Assembly: GCA_947382415.1 (NCBI GenBank)
Contig: CANCYO010000003.1
Span: 71,867 to 135,866, forward strand
Source: an uncultured Lachnospiraceae bacterium
GTDB lineage: Bacteria > Bacillota > Clostridia > Lachnospirales > Lachnospiraceae
Direction of reading: 5' to 3'
Length of the DNA: 64,000 bases
The notes beneath the pieces are model-generated. The model was not told where the DNA came from. It searched no databases and worked only from the letters and a program-made list of their open reading frames with translations. Below, piece by piece: positions 9,331 to 17,730 of the stretch (the stretch's first letter is position 1; each line of letters begins with the position of its first letter). A program made the position numbers and the translations under genes.

Positions 9331-10299
9331 ATGCGCTTCAAACGATTTATCAATATACACACAATTCTTTTGCTTGTATTCGTTATCACTATATTTGGTC
9401 TGATCTACCGCTTTCTCAACTGGGGACAGAAAATTGATCTGGGATCCATAGATTTCAGCGATCAGCAGGACAACCCGGACACAATGGACGTCATTCTTCC
9501 CGCTCTTGACGCCGAACATAATGTCATCACCGACAGAGACGACACCACCACAATTGTCTGTTTCGGCAACGCCCCCTTTGCGGACGACCGGGATTCCAAG
9601 GATAATCTGGCCAATCTTATCGCCGAAAAAACAGGAGCTACCGTTTACAACTGCTCCATCGGCGGCAGTTATCTGGCTGCGGGCAATCCCACCATAGACC
9701 CCGACAGCTATCCTCTTGACTCCTATAATTTCTATTGGCTCACCCATGTGGCAGTCAAGAACTCCGTCTATACCCGCTGCAACGATGCGGCGGTGGTTCT
9801 GGGCGACAAAGCGGCTCCTGAAGCCCCTGAGGTTTATGACACGCTCTGGAATCTGAATTTTGAAGATGTAGATGTGATCGCCATCATGTACGATGCCAGC
9901 GACTATCTGGACGGACATGAGATTTATAATATTGCAAATGAGACAGACATCCGGCAGTTCACCGGGAATCTGGAAGCCGGTATTGAGCTTCTGCAGAGTA
10001 CCTATCCCTGGCTGCGGATCATCGTGATGTCGCCCACCTATGCTTACGCCTTGGACGAAAACGGAAAATATGTCAGCAGCGACCTCTACACCTACGGAGA
10101 AGACGTGCTTTCCACCTATGTCATCCGTCAGCAGACCTCCTGCTTCAATCGGAGCGTTTCTTTTGTGGACAACCTCTATGGCACCATCACCGAGGACAAT
10201 GCCAAAGACTATCTGACCGACCATCTGCATTTGAATCAGGCGGGACGGGAACTGGTGGCAGATCGATTCGTGTACGCGCTTAATTACTATAACGAATAA
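9331..10299 (+). CDS. SGNH/GDSL-fold membrane-anchored protein with altered nucleophile motif
   Basis: 322 residues and the only clear plus-strand gene. One N-terminal hydrophobic anchor (about residues 10-28) precedes an extracellular domain. The SGNH fold is suggested by three features: the first strand TIVCFGNAPFADD (residues 74-86), the NCSIGGSYLA strand corresponding to block II, and a terminal DHLHLNQAG, the Asp-x-x-His block V. In the paralogue at 22811-23680 the block I reads ILGDSLMGQ. Here the aligned GDS is GNA, so the usual serine nucleophile appears to be missing. SGNH proteins in such clusters usually add or remove acyl groups on glycans. This one may be a non-catalytic or differently acting member. 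It diverges from the lysozyme/rml operon across a 200-bp shared promoter region. Confidence 0.75.
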   Translation: MRFKRFINIHTILLLVFVITIFGLIYRFLNWGQKIDLGSIDFSDQQDNPDTMDVILPALDAEHNVITDRDDTTTIVCFGNAPFADDRDSKDNLANLIAEKTGATVYNCSIGGSYLAAGNPTIDPDSYPLDSYNFYWLTHVAVKNSVYTRCNDAAVVLGDKAAPEAPEVYDTLWNLNFEDVDVIAIMYDASDYLDGHEIYNIANETDIRQFTGNLEAGIELLQSTYPWLRIIVMSPTYAYALDENGKYVSSDLYTYGEDVLSTYVIRQQTSCFNRSVSFVDNLYGTITEDNAKDYLTDHLHLNQAGRELVADRFVYALNYYNE

Positions 10300-10333
10300 T
10301 CAGGCAAAGGATTGATCAAGAACTGAGACGCAC

Positions 10334-11107
10334 TCATATACCGGGGGCAAAGTATTCATCCCGGTATATGATATATCCGTCCGTCTCCTGAAATTTCTCA
10401 TATCCCGAATTCTGCAAATCTCCTGTCACCGTTTTATCACCCGGAAGAATAATGTAAACACATCCCTCCCGTCTCGCAAGGGCTCCCAGCGCATCCGCCT
10501 CTATGCTCTCTGCTTCCATGGCATCGCACAACTCATTCTGCACGGCCCACTCATTCCAGCTCTCCACCAGAACCTCGCGCCCGTAGGGCATACAGACCAC
10601 CGGCGAATACTGCCGCACATACTGAACCATATCCAGCGGAAAGACCGCCATAACTTCTCTGCCCGGCACCTCGATGGCATCGCAGATATGCACCACACTG
10701 TCCGGCATGTGATACAGATTCTCCGCTTCCGTAAAAACAGGATTTGCATAAATACAACTGCCGGAAGCCATGGCCACAAGCATGGCCGAAACCGCAAACA
10801 CAGCTTGCTTTTTCCCTGTCAGTTTTCCGCAGATGCACACGCAGGAATAAGCAATGGACGCCGTCATGGGCAGAAGCCACAGCATTCTGTAATAGATATC
10901 ATCCCCCACAAACCGCGTCATCAGAGCCGTAAACAACGGATTGAAAAACAGTAGCAAAAGTATAACGGGTACATACACAAAGAGAATGCGCACAACTTTC
11001 CGCTCTTCTTTTAAAAACAGATATATCAGGGAAAACAGATACCAGATGACGATCAGGCCTGTCCCCATATATTCACGAAATAATACGATCGCATGATTTG
11101 TCTCCAT
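10334..11107 (-). CDS. Hypothetical membrane protein, possibly C-terminal half of a glycan-locus membrane protein
   Basis: 257 residues. Five to six hydrophobic helices fill residues 10-140, followed by a soluble tail with no motif I recognise. The segment NPLFTALMTRFVGDDIYYRMLWLLP resembles the C-terminal part of the large membrane proteins of clostridial polysaccharide loci, such as the DUF6077-like proteins. It could therefore be a separated or truncated piece of one. It converges on the SGNH gene (34 nt between stops) and stands next to a nuclease remnant, which fits a rearranged end of the glycan locus. Function unknown. Confidence 0.6.
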   Translation of the reverse strand: METNHAIVLFREYMGTGLIVIWYLFSLIYLFLKEERKVVRILFVYVPVILLLLFFNPLFTALMTRFVGDDIYYRMLWLLPMTASIAYSCVCICGKLTGKKQAVFAVSAMLVAMASGSCIYANPVFTEAENLYHMPDSVVHICDAIEVPGREVMAVFPLDMVQYVRQYSPVVCMPYGREVLVESWNEWAVQNELCDAMEAESIEADALGALARREGCVYIILPGDKTVTGDLQNSGYEKFQETDGYIIYRDEYFAPGI

Positions 11108-11146
11108 CGGTTTCCTTCACCTTCCTTCCCCTGTCTCTTATTACTT

Positions 11147-11572
11147 TTTATCGGCATCATTGCTCCCGTTTTGCTGCAGGTAAAACATGGCTGTCTGTCC
11201 TACATCCTGATGTGTAATCTTCATGCACGGGCTTTTTCATCCTTTACCTGCAATAATATTGTATAATGAGACCACGACAGCAATCCCTGAGATTTTCCAG
11301 ACACTGTCTGGAAAATCTCAGGATAAGTTTTATAGGATGAATAAAAACTATATAAATTAGATTTTGTAAATCCTTTCCCATACTCTGCGGACAATTCTGT
11401 ACCCAAGGAGCCAGTTTCTCTGCACAAGAGTGGTATTTACCGCATGATATGCCGCTTTTTGTGAAGTTTCAATAATCCCACGCATATCATTTAAAATATC
11501 ATCTGATTTTACAAAGTCATTCATAGAATTATTCTGACCAATATTCATCGGTCTATTCTTCATAATACTCAA
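11147..11572 (-). pseudogene. Remnant of a DUF1016 (YhcG/PDDEXK-type) nuclease gene
   Basis: Three pieces of the DUF1016 protein can be read in different frames. The first is the N-terminal piece MRGIIETSQKAAYHAVNTTL followed by VQRNWLLGYRI (about 11430-11510). After a frameshift and deletion comes AEYGKGFTKSNLYSFYSSYK and YPEIFQTVSGKSQGLLSW (about 11240-11390). After another break comes KITHQDVGQTAMFYLQQ (about 11150-11215), which resembles the KITHQDIGQMQMYVN motif of the nuclease half. The gene is therefore inactive, with most of the catalytic domain deleted. DUF1016 proteins are often found in restriction or defence neighbourhoods. Confidence 0.75.
11286..11322. repeat. 37-bp perfect palindrome inside the DUF1016 remnant
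   Basis: Two 18-nt arms (CCTGAGATTTTCCAGACA and its exact complement) flank one central base at 11304. It encodes part of PEIFQTVSGKSQG of the nuclease remnant. It has no T-run and does not look like a terminator. Confidence 0.85.
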
Positions 11573-11612
11573 CTCCTTGTAATCAGAATCCAGGTTTACA
11601 AGCCCAACTTTC

Positions 11613-12593
11613 TCACTGCTTCCGTTTTTCTGTCATACCTTTAAATTCCAGCATGGCATAAAAGGAAGAACCCAATTTTGTGATATGGATTCTCTGAGCA
11701 TTCGTATCAAACAATTTCACTCTTTCCATAAATCCAAATGCATAATAATATGGTGCAATATGATGAAAAATATATGCTTCATAGACCGAACTATCCCGGC
11801 AGTCTGTCACGCCGGTGACAAAAGTATCATGATATAAAATCAGGAACTCAAGCGCGCTGATCGTACAATCTTCGCCTTCTTTCGTAAATCGGGCCGGCAC
11901 TTCAAATTTTTTATTATGAAATAATTCCGCCAATTCATCAAAAGTATAATTACCGAATTGCTCTTTCGCTTTTGCGTTTAATTCTCTCTGAAGCTCCTGT
12001 ATCTGCGTGTTCAGCAAATTGTTTTCCTTCAACAAATCCGCATTGTCCCTCAGCAGTTGAATGGTATCATTCTCATTACTGTTACGCACCCAACCGACAA
12101 GATCATATTGATTCATAAAATCGTTAAGCGTCGAATGAATACTGATCTTGATATCTTTACAGTCATCAACCTCCCTGATGATCTTTGACATGACCAGCGT
12201 TTTAAAAGACTGGTATTTTTCAGGAGCATCATGTTCTATGGTTTCCTCTAAGCCAAGAGCAATTATTTTCTTTTTCAAAAACTCCTGACTCAACACAACT
12301 GCAAATACCGGAATCCCTTTTTCCAAAGCATATTCATACTCAAGCTGTGTGTAGCTTTTACCGACATCAGCGGCAACAGAACCATAACGCCCACCAAGAA
12401 TCAGCATATATACATCAGACTCGTCAATCCATTTATATATAGTCTTTAATTGAGATTCATTTCCGGCCTTAAACAATTCCATGCCTGCCGGAATATGACC
12501 TGCGTCCAGTATGGCCTCTACCGCGGCCTGACGCTCTTCCATGAGATCTTTATAAGTAGACGAGACGAAAACCTGTAATTTTTTATTCATCAT
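11613..12593 (-). CDS. DUF4062 domain protein (TIR-like fold)
   Basis: 326 residues. The N-terminal 110 residues match the DUF4062 pattern: KLQVFVSSTYKDLMEERQAA, then ILDAGHIPAGMELFKAGNES, then IDESDVYMLILGGRYGSV and TQLEYEYALEKGIPVFAVVL. This is a Rossmann-like, TIR-related domain frequent in predicted NTPase and signalling systems. The middle contains a predicted coiled coil (LLRDNADLLKENNLLNTQIQELQ), and the C-terminus could be a winged-helix-like region. AGGCGG lies about six nt before the start. Base composition is lower in GC than its neighbours and it adjoins a DUF1016 remnant, so it is likely horizontally acquired. The upstream 229 nt (12594-12822) carry two direct copies of AAAAACTACC but no clear promoter. 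Confidence 0.85.
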   Translation of the reverse strand: MMNKKLQVFVSSTYKDLMEERQAAVEAILDAGHIPAGMELFKAGNESQLKTIYKWIDESDVYMLILGGRYGSVAADVGKSYTQLEYEYALEKGIPVFAVVLSQEFLKKKIIALGLEETIEHDAPEKYQSFKTLVMSKIIREVDDCKDIKISIHSTLNDFMNQYDLVGWVRNSNENDTIQLLRDNADLLKENNLLNTQIQELQRELNAKAKEQFGNYTFDELAELFHNKKFEVPARFTKEGEDCTISALEFLILYHDTFVTGVTDCRDSSVYEAYIFHHIAPYYYAFGFMERVKLFDTNAQRIHITKLGSSFYAMLEFKGMTEKRKQ

Positions 12594-12822
12594 CAGCCGC
12601 CTTTCATAAATTTCATTGGTTTATAAAATGATCCGGCTTCCGTTCTTTCGCGATCCAACTCTGCCCCGAACGCCTTTTGCTGTCAGATTGTCTGCAATTG
12701 TTTTTATATACTTTCTCCGTTAATGTCAGTTTTTCAGAGCATTGGAGAATTGTTTTTTAGGTAGTTTTTGGGGTAGTTTTTCCCTGGGATTCACTGCACA
12801 TTATATGTCATTTCAGTTTTCT

Positions 12823-13926
12823 CTACATCAGCATATAGATCAGCGCATAGCACACACAGGGCGCACAACATAACGCCAGCGGTACCAGCACCTTCCACCT
12901 TCTATAACTCACCGCCGCGCACAGTCCTGTCACCGCCATAAGCATACAGAGCAGAAACGCACCCATGGTACTGCACAGGCATCCCGCAAGAATCGTACAG
13001 CACAGCAAAATCCAATTACCCGTTCCAAATTTCTGATTTTCCTGCAGACGCTCCAGCAACGTAAACAGCAATAAAAACAGCATGGGCAGCACAATGCTCC
13101 CCAGCGCGGATTTCCCCTGTCTGCTCCTTGCGATCATAAAGTTTTCCACCGTATAATAAGAATAATCCCCGAAGATCACCAGCAGCTCCGTAAAGATCAA
13201 AAACAGCGGCAAAAGCCGTTCCTTCTTTGCAAACAGTTTTTTCCCCAGCAGATAAAATAACCCATAGGTCATGGGAATCAGAAGCAGCGGCACAGCCACA
13301 TGCGCCACGCTGACCGCCCGCACACCGCTGACTCTGGCCAAAAATGCAATCCAGACGGGAAACGGCGCAAGCCCATGACGGATATCCACCTCGGTAGTGC
13401 CTCCGGTATAGGGCAGCTTCTGATACATGGTCTCCGCATTTTCCGTAATGGTGGACACAGCCACATAATAGGCATCGTCTCCGTCCCTGTAAGAAAGCCG
13501 CACAGCCTGCACCAACTGCAGCAAAAGCAGCGCCGCAAACACAAGCCAAAGCCACATTTTCTTCTTTACAAAAGGACTTTCAGCTCCCATGGGCACGAGA
13601 TTTCCCCGACTCCTCTGCCTCCCCTGCCTCCTTGCCGGCACAACAGCCAATACCACTCCACAGACCGCAAGCAGAGCAGCGACAGAACCAAACAATTTCA
13701 CCACAAGATTAAACTCCTGCTCCAGAAGCACAAGCGGCACACAGATCAACTGAAAAACTCCCCACAAAAGCATCTGTCCGCTCACCCAGAAAAAAAGCAG
13801 CGTATTCATGCCGTTCTTTTTTTCCGTCCCCGGGGCCGGACGAAAACAAGCCCCCGCCGCTGTGGGAACAGCCCACATCCAGAACGCCAATATCATTATT
13901 TGAACCATCCACGGAAAATTTCGCAT
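12823..13926 (-). CDS. Polytopic membrane protein, DUF6077-like, of the glycan locus
   Basis: 367 residues with about nine hydrophobic helices. A central loop after the fourth or fifth helix reads LSYRDGDDAYYVAVSTITEN followed by DIRHGLAPFP. Acidic pairs at the start of an extracellular loop are typical of GT-C-type transferases that use polyprenyl-phosphate sugars. The pattern fits the clostridial DUF6077 family as I remember it, but I cannot confirm this. The protein ends abruptly inside a hydrophobic helix (CYALIYMLM), so it may be C-terminally truncated. It is the last gene of the long operon. GGAG lies seven nt before its ATG. Confidence 0.65.
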   Translation of the reverse strand: MRNFPWMVQIMILAFWMWAVPTAAGACFRPAPGTEKKNGMNTLLFFWVSGQMLLWGVFQLICVPLVLLEQEFNLVVKLFGSVAALLAVCGVVLAVVPARRQGRQRSRGNLVPMGAESPFVKKKMWLWLVFAALLLLQLVQAVRLSYRDGDDAYYVAVSTITENAETMYQKLPYTGGTTEVDIRHGLAPFPVWIAFLARVSGVRAVSVAHVAVPLLLIPMTYGLFYLLGKKLFAKKERLLPLFLIFTELLVIFGDYSYYTVENFMIARSRQGKSALGSIVLPMLFLLLFTLLERLQENQKFGTGNWILLCCTILAGCLCSTMGAFLLCMLMAVTGLCAAVSYRRWKVLVPLALCCAPCVCYALIYMLM

Positions 13927-13965
13927 ATTACTTCTCCAACAACTCTGTTGTTCTCACGATTGTAT

Positions 13966-14029
13966 TATTTCTCGATTCCACTATTTCTCGGTTCCACCAT
14001 TTCTCGGTTCCACCATTACTCAAGTCCAC
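13966..14029. repeat. Four tandem 16-bp repeats in an intergenic gap
   Basis: Four consecutive 16-nt units (13966-13981, 13982-13997, 13998-14013, 14014-14029) share the core TATTTCTCGGTTCCAC. The middle two differ at one base and the outer two are slightly degenerate. They fill the gap between the stop of the 14036 gene and the start of the 12823 gene. Confidence 0.9.
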
Positions 14030-14035
14030 TGATCA

Positions 14036-15970
14036 TCAATCGTCAGAAACCACGCCAAACCGCAGCACCGTATCTCCATAAGGCTCCCCATTCTCCTGAA
14101 GAACTTCCATACAGTACATGCCATATTTTTCTTCCAGAATCCTGTTTACCTGCTCCCGGTCCTTACCATGCTTTAAAAGAACCACTACCTCAGCAGAATC
14201 AAACCTGCAATCCTGCCTGTCTGCAAGCTCCTCCCCGGTCACCAGCAGCGTCCTGTCATAACAGGCAAATTCCAGCAGATTTTCATAATAACCCACACCT
14301 TCATAGACGCAGATACAGGGGTATTTGGCATAATCCTTCGCAATCTCCAACTGCCTGTCATACCCCTGATACAGATAAGAATCCTGATAGCGCAGAGGAT
14401 CCCACAGTTGGCATCCCACAGTCACAAGCACCATCAGGAAACCGACGATCCGCAAGGCCCTGTCCTTCCCCGATTCCGCACTCAGACACGCAATCCCTAT
14501 TCTGCATACCGCAAGCACCAGAGCAAGCGCCAGAAACGGAAACAGCGGCATCACATAGCGATCCACCAGATAAGGCGACATTCTGGCTGCCAGCAGGAAA
14601 TAACCAAGCACTGGGATGCACAGCAGACACCACACCGCAGTTTCCCCCGTTACGGATCCTCTTTCCTGCTCCACACGCTCAGCGGTTCCGGCACCTCTGA
14701 CGTTCCCAGTGTTCCCGGCGTTTCCAGCGATTCCGGCATCCCCGGTACTCCCATCCTTCCCGCTCCTCTCCTTGTTCCGTCCTCTCCATGTTCTCCACAC
14801 AAGCGCTGCGGCACAGCAAAACATAAAGAGCACACTCACCAGCACAAATCCCACACCCAGACGCGCAAAAACAATCCGCAGGAATTCCGCCAGACGGCTC
14901 CCGTAACCCGCAAAACCCGAGGACAACGCCCCGAGAGCCTCCACGCCTCTGCCGCTCTGAAACACATCCGCAATACTGAACGGAAACACCAGCACACCAA
15001 TCACTGCCGCTGTCACCATGGAACGGATATACCGCCACAATTCCCGCAGCCGCCTCTGTCTCCACAGAATCACTGCCGTCACCGCAGCCAGCGTCAGACA
15101 ATAAAACAGGAAAAAATACTGTGTCCAGAATCCCAGCGCCGTCACCAGGATCAGAAGCTTATTGTTCCCGTCGAATCCCCTGCCGCCCAGTCTTTCAAAA
15201 CAGAGCTTACTCAGATGAATGTCAAACAGGGCCACACAAAAAAGCGCTACCATAGCATACATCCGTATCAAAAGCACAGTAGACATCGCGCCTGCGGACA
15301 AAGCATAAATCACTGCCGCCCAGATTCCCACACGCCGGCTATGCTGTTCACAGCCTGTCAAAGTCATAAACTGCCTGCCCAGACGCATCAAAAGCATCAT
15401 CATGACCAGCACACACACCAGATTGATACCGCATCCCATGAGAGGCGTCAGCCGCCCCCGAAACAGAGAGGACACCGTGTGCAGCGCCATAAAATGCAGC
15501 GGCGGATGATTGTCGTCCTTGACATTAAAATACACAGACAGGTAATTGAACCCATCCTTCTCTCCCACCGTGATATAATCCCGAAAAGTCTGTCCGGATA
15601 TCCATACCGGTTCCTCAAACACCTCCGCCTGATAGGACAACAGCTTACTCGTCCCGCGGTTTTGTAGTACGTCCTTCACCGTGTCCACAATTCGGGCAAA
15701 CGTATCCCCAAAATCATCGCCCCGCAGTTCCTCCTCCACAAATCTGGCAAGCCGCCCCTGAGGCTGCGTCGGCACGATCCATGGATTAAACTCTGCGTTT
15801 GCAAGCTCAAAACTCAACAACTCGTCCATGTGATAGCCCTGCTTCGCGTCAATATCGCCAAGCAACAGAGCGGCACACACCGCCAACGCCACAATCTCCG
15901 GGAGATACACGAATATTTTCATTACTATATCCGATAACATTTTTGAGATTGATTTTCTAAATGATTTCAA
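14036..15970 (-). CDS. GT-C family (ArnT/PMT-like) membrane glycosyltransferase
   Basis: About 644 residues. The first outer loop contains GDIDAKQGYHMDELLSFEL and a later one DDNHPPLHFMALH. Together these match the acidic plus HPP(L/I) pattern of family-39-like GT-C enzymes, which transfer sugars from polyprenyl-phosphate donors outside the membrane. About ten helices follow, and the soluble C-terminal 110 residues are extracellular-like. One loop is a Gly-x-y triplet stretch. The start is uncertain. A TTG at 15970, overlapping the upstream stop and preceded by GAGGTG, is chosen. An ATG at 15922 with a weaker site is the alternative and gives 628 residues. The acceptor and sugar are unknown. 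Confidence 0.8.
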   Translation of the reverse strand: MKSFRKSISKMLSDIVMKIFVYLPEIVALAVCAALLLGDIDAKQGYHMDELLSFELANAEFNPWIVPTQPQGRLARFVEEELRGDDFGDTFARIVDTVKDVLQNRGTSKLLSYQAEVFEEPVWISGQTFRDYITVGEKDGFNYLSVYFNVKDDNHPPLHFMALHTVSSLFRGRLTPLMGCGINLVCVLVMMMLLMRLGRQFMTLTGCEQHSRRVGIWAAVIYALSAGAMSTVLLIRMYAMVALFCVALFDIHLSKLCFERLGGRGFDGNNKLLILVTALGFWTQYFFLFYCLTLAAVTAVILWRQRRLRELWRYIRSMVTAAVIGVLVFPFSIADVFQSGRGVEALGALSSGFAGYGSRLAEFLRIVFARLGVGFVLVSVLFMFCCAAALVWRTWRGRNKERSGKDGSTGDAGIAGNAGNTGNVRGAGTAERVEQERGSVTGETAVWCLLCIPVLGYFLLAARMSPYLVDRYVMPLFPFLALALVLAVCRIGIACLSAESGKDRALRIVGFLMVLVTVGCQLWDPLRYQDSYLYQGYDRQLEIAKDYAKYPCICVYEGVGYYENLLEFACYDRTLLVTGEELADRQDCRFDSAEVVVLLKHGKDREQVNRILEEKYGMYCMEVLQENGEPYGDTVLRFGVVSDD

Positions 15971-17730
15971 ATTTTGTCTTTCACCTCGTAAAGATAAATA
16001 TAGTAATAGCTGTCCTCCGTCTGGAAAGGTTCCTCCCGCAACAGCTTGAGCCCCAGCTCCTCTGCATTGGCAATATAGGCCGCCGAAAACAGATAATCGC
16101 ATCCCATCCCGCGAAGCGCCCCCACATCCAGTTCTAAATGTGTAAAATAAAATCCGTTCTTTTGAATGGTATAATAGCCCGGGCATTCCGAGCCAAACAG
16201 ATAACAGCGATTGCCCCACTCATCATAATAGGCTCTCAGATAATCGCTGGCCTCCAGCGCAGGAGCGATAACCTCCCTGAAACGATGCTTATATTCCAGC
16301 GCGTAATTGTTGGAATAACCGTCCAGACAATAAAATCCGTGATACAATGCCGCCGCCGGATCTATGCCCAGACTGACTACCCGGTAATCCGCCTGCTTCA
16401 GTCCGGTACTCTGATACAAAAACTCCTCCACCTGTTCCATGACGCCCAAGGCATAATAGTCCGCATAACTCATGGCAGGATAATCCGCATTGCGAAGCTT
16501 CTGCACATTGGATTTAAAATCACTGCTCTTCAAAATCTGCAATCCGGTCATGCCCAGAGCTGCCGCTGTCAACACACAGCAAATACAAGCCTGCAGCCTG
16601 GCTGCCCGTCCTTTCTCTTTCCAGGCCTCCAAAACCAGCGCTGCGCCACATGCCAGAATCAAATACCACAGACAGGGACAAAGCCACAATACCCTGTCAA
16701 TTTGAAACGCTCCCAGAGCGCCCAGATGCCGCCGAAACGCCACCCCCACTGCGCTGTTCCACCCGGCCGCAATCCCTGCCAGAACAACATTGCAGCATAA
16801 CGCATACAGGATCACCCGCAGCAGACCGGACTTTCCACTCTCTTTCCGTTTCCGCAGCATCGTCCATGCAAGCGTCACTGCCACAGCCGCCATCAAATAT
16901 AAATGTTGATCCTGACTGTGCTGCCCGCCATAGAGAAAGCCCTCCGCAAAGCCTCGAAAAAAATCCTCCGCCGCCAGCGCATACTCCGCTTTATGAGAGA
17001 CCGCCGACTCTCCCAGACCCAGAATCTGCCCCAGCAAAGACAGGTTTGTCAGGAGATAGACCACACACATGGCCAGCCACATACCTGCCAGCGCAGCCGG
17101 ATTCCGCCATCCCGCCTGCTGTTCTCTGCGCCGCTTTCGCCATACCCGCAGCGCCTCCGCCGCTATTCCCGCCGCAAACACGGCCAGCACGGCAAAACCC
17201 GCCAGCGCCAGTGAGGAATTAAGCGCAAACAAAACAGCGTAGACATAAGCGAATATCCTCCGCCTGCCCTTTCCAAGCTGCAGCGCACACCACAAAAGCA
17301 GCGGCAGCCCATACTGTGACAGCCCATAAACAGGCAAAAAAGGCAGCGCGGCATACAGTCCTGCCGCAAGTACCGACGGCAGTTCCCTTCCGGTCACCTC
17401 ACGCCCCAGCAGATACATTCCCACATATCCCACAAGGCAGCCCACAAACTGCATGACAAAAAAGGCAGCCAGCCCATTCCCGCCCAGAAACAACAGTACG
17501 CACCCGGGGGCTGGCGGCGTCAGGGCAGTCTTTGACGCACCGCCCAAAAACTCGGGCAGTACATTGCCGTCGCCCAGATGCTTCGCCTGAAGCAGATAGG
17601 CGATCATCTCTCCGTCCAATTGATCATGATACGCAATCACCGCGCCCTCTCCCAGAATCCAGCCGGGCACGAGAAGCAGAATCACCGCCAGAAGACCGGC
17701 GGCAAATAAAAATCTACCGCTCTTTTTCAT
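15967..17730 (-). CDS. Large polytopic membrane protein, DUF6044-like (paralogue of 33732-35612)
   Basis: 587 residues. An N-terminal helix is followed by ILGEGAVIAYHDQLDGEMIAYLL, with acidic and His residues just outside the membrane. About ten helices and a C-terminal extracellular domain come next, containing NRCYLFGSECPGYY, LELDVGALRGMGCDYLFS and EDSYYYIYLYEV. The same blocks occur in the 33732-35612 protein, so the two are paralogues. The architecture is that of a GT-C-type glycosyltransferase, and I recall such proteins under DUF6044. The ATG at 17730 has GGAGG eight nt upstream. The gene overlaps its upstream neighbour by 17 bp. Confidence 0.75.
   Translation of the reverse strand: MKKSGRFLFAAGLLAVILLLVPGWILGEGAVIAYHDQLDGEMIAYLLQAKHLGDGNVLPEFLGGASKTALTPPAPGCVLLFLGGNGLAAFFVMQFVGCLVGYVGMYLLGREVTGRELPSVLAAGLYAALPFLPVYGLSQYGLPLLLWCALQLGKGRRRIFAYVYAVLFALNSSLALAGFAVLAVFAAGIAAEALRVWRKRRREQQAGWRNPAALAGMWLAMCVVYLLTNLSLLGQILGLGESAVSHKAEYALAAEDFFRGFAEGFLYGGQHSQDQHLYLMAAVAVTLAWTMLRKRKESGKSGLLRVILYALCCNVVLAGIAAGWNSAVGVAFRRHLGALGAFQIDRVLWLCPCLWYLILACGAALVLEAWKEKGRAARLQACICCVLTAAALGMTGLQILKSSDFKSNVQKLRNADYPAMSYADYYALGVMEQVEEFLYQSTGLKQADYRVVSLGIDPAAALYHGFYCLDGYSNNYALEYKHRFREVIAPALEASDYLRAYYDEWGNRCYLFGSECPGYYTIQKNGFYFTHLELDVGALRGMGCDYLFSAAYIANAEELGLKLLREEPFQTEDSYYYIYLYEVKDKI

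Noticed and set aside
9202..10230. A 342-codon minus-strand frame opposite the SGNH-like gene
   Set aside because: The plus-strand gene has a signal anchor, SGNH blocks, a ribosome site and a promoter. The antisense frame has none of these.
12594..12822. A promoter or attachment site in the gap with two AAAAACTACC repeats
   Set aside because: The best -35/-10 pair has a 15-nt spacer, and no integrase or matching second copy of the repeat was found in the window.
14036..16219. Start of the GT-C gene at 16219
   Set aside because: The extra 83 codons lie inside the upstream gene in another frame and are Gly/Cys-rich without hydrophobic pattern. Starts near 15970 or 15922 have better support.
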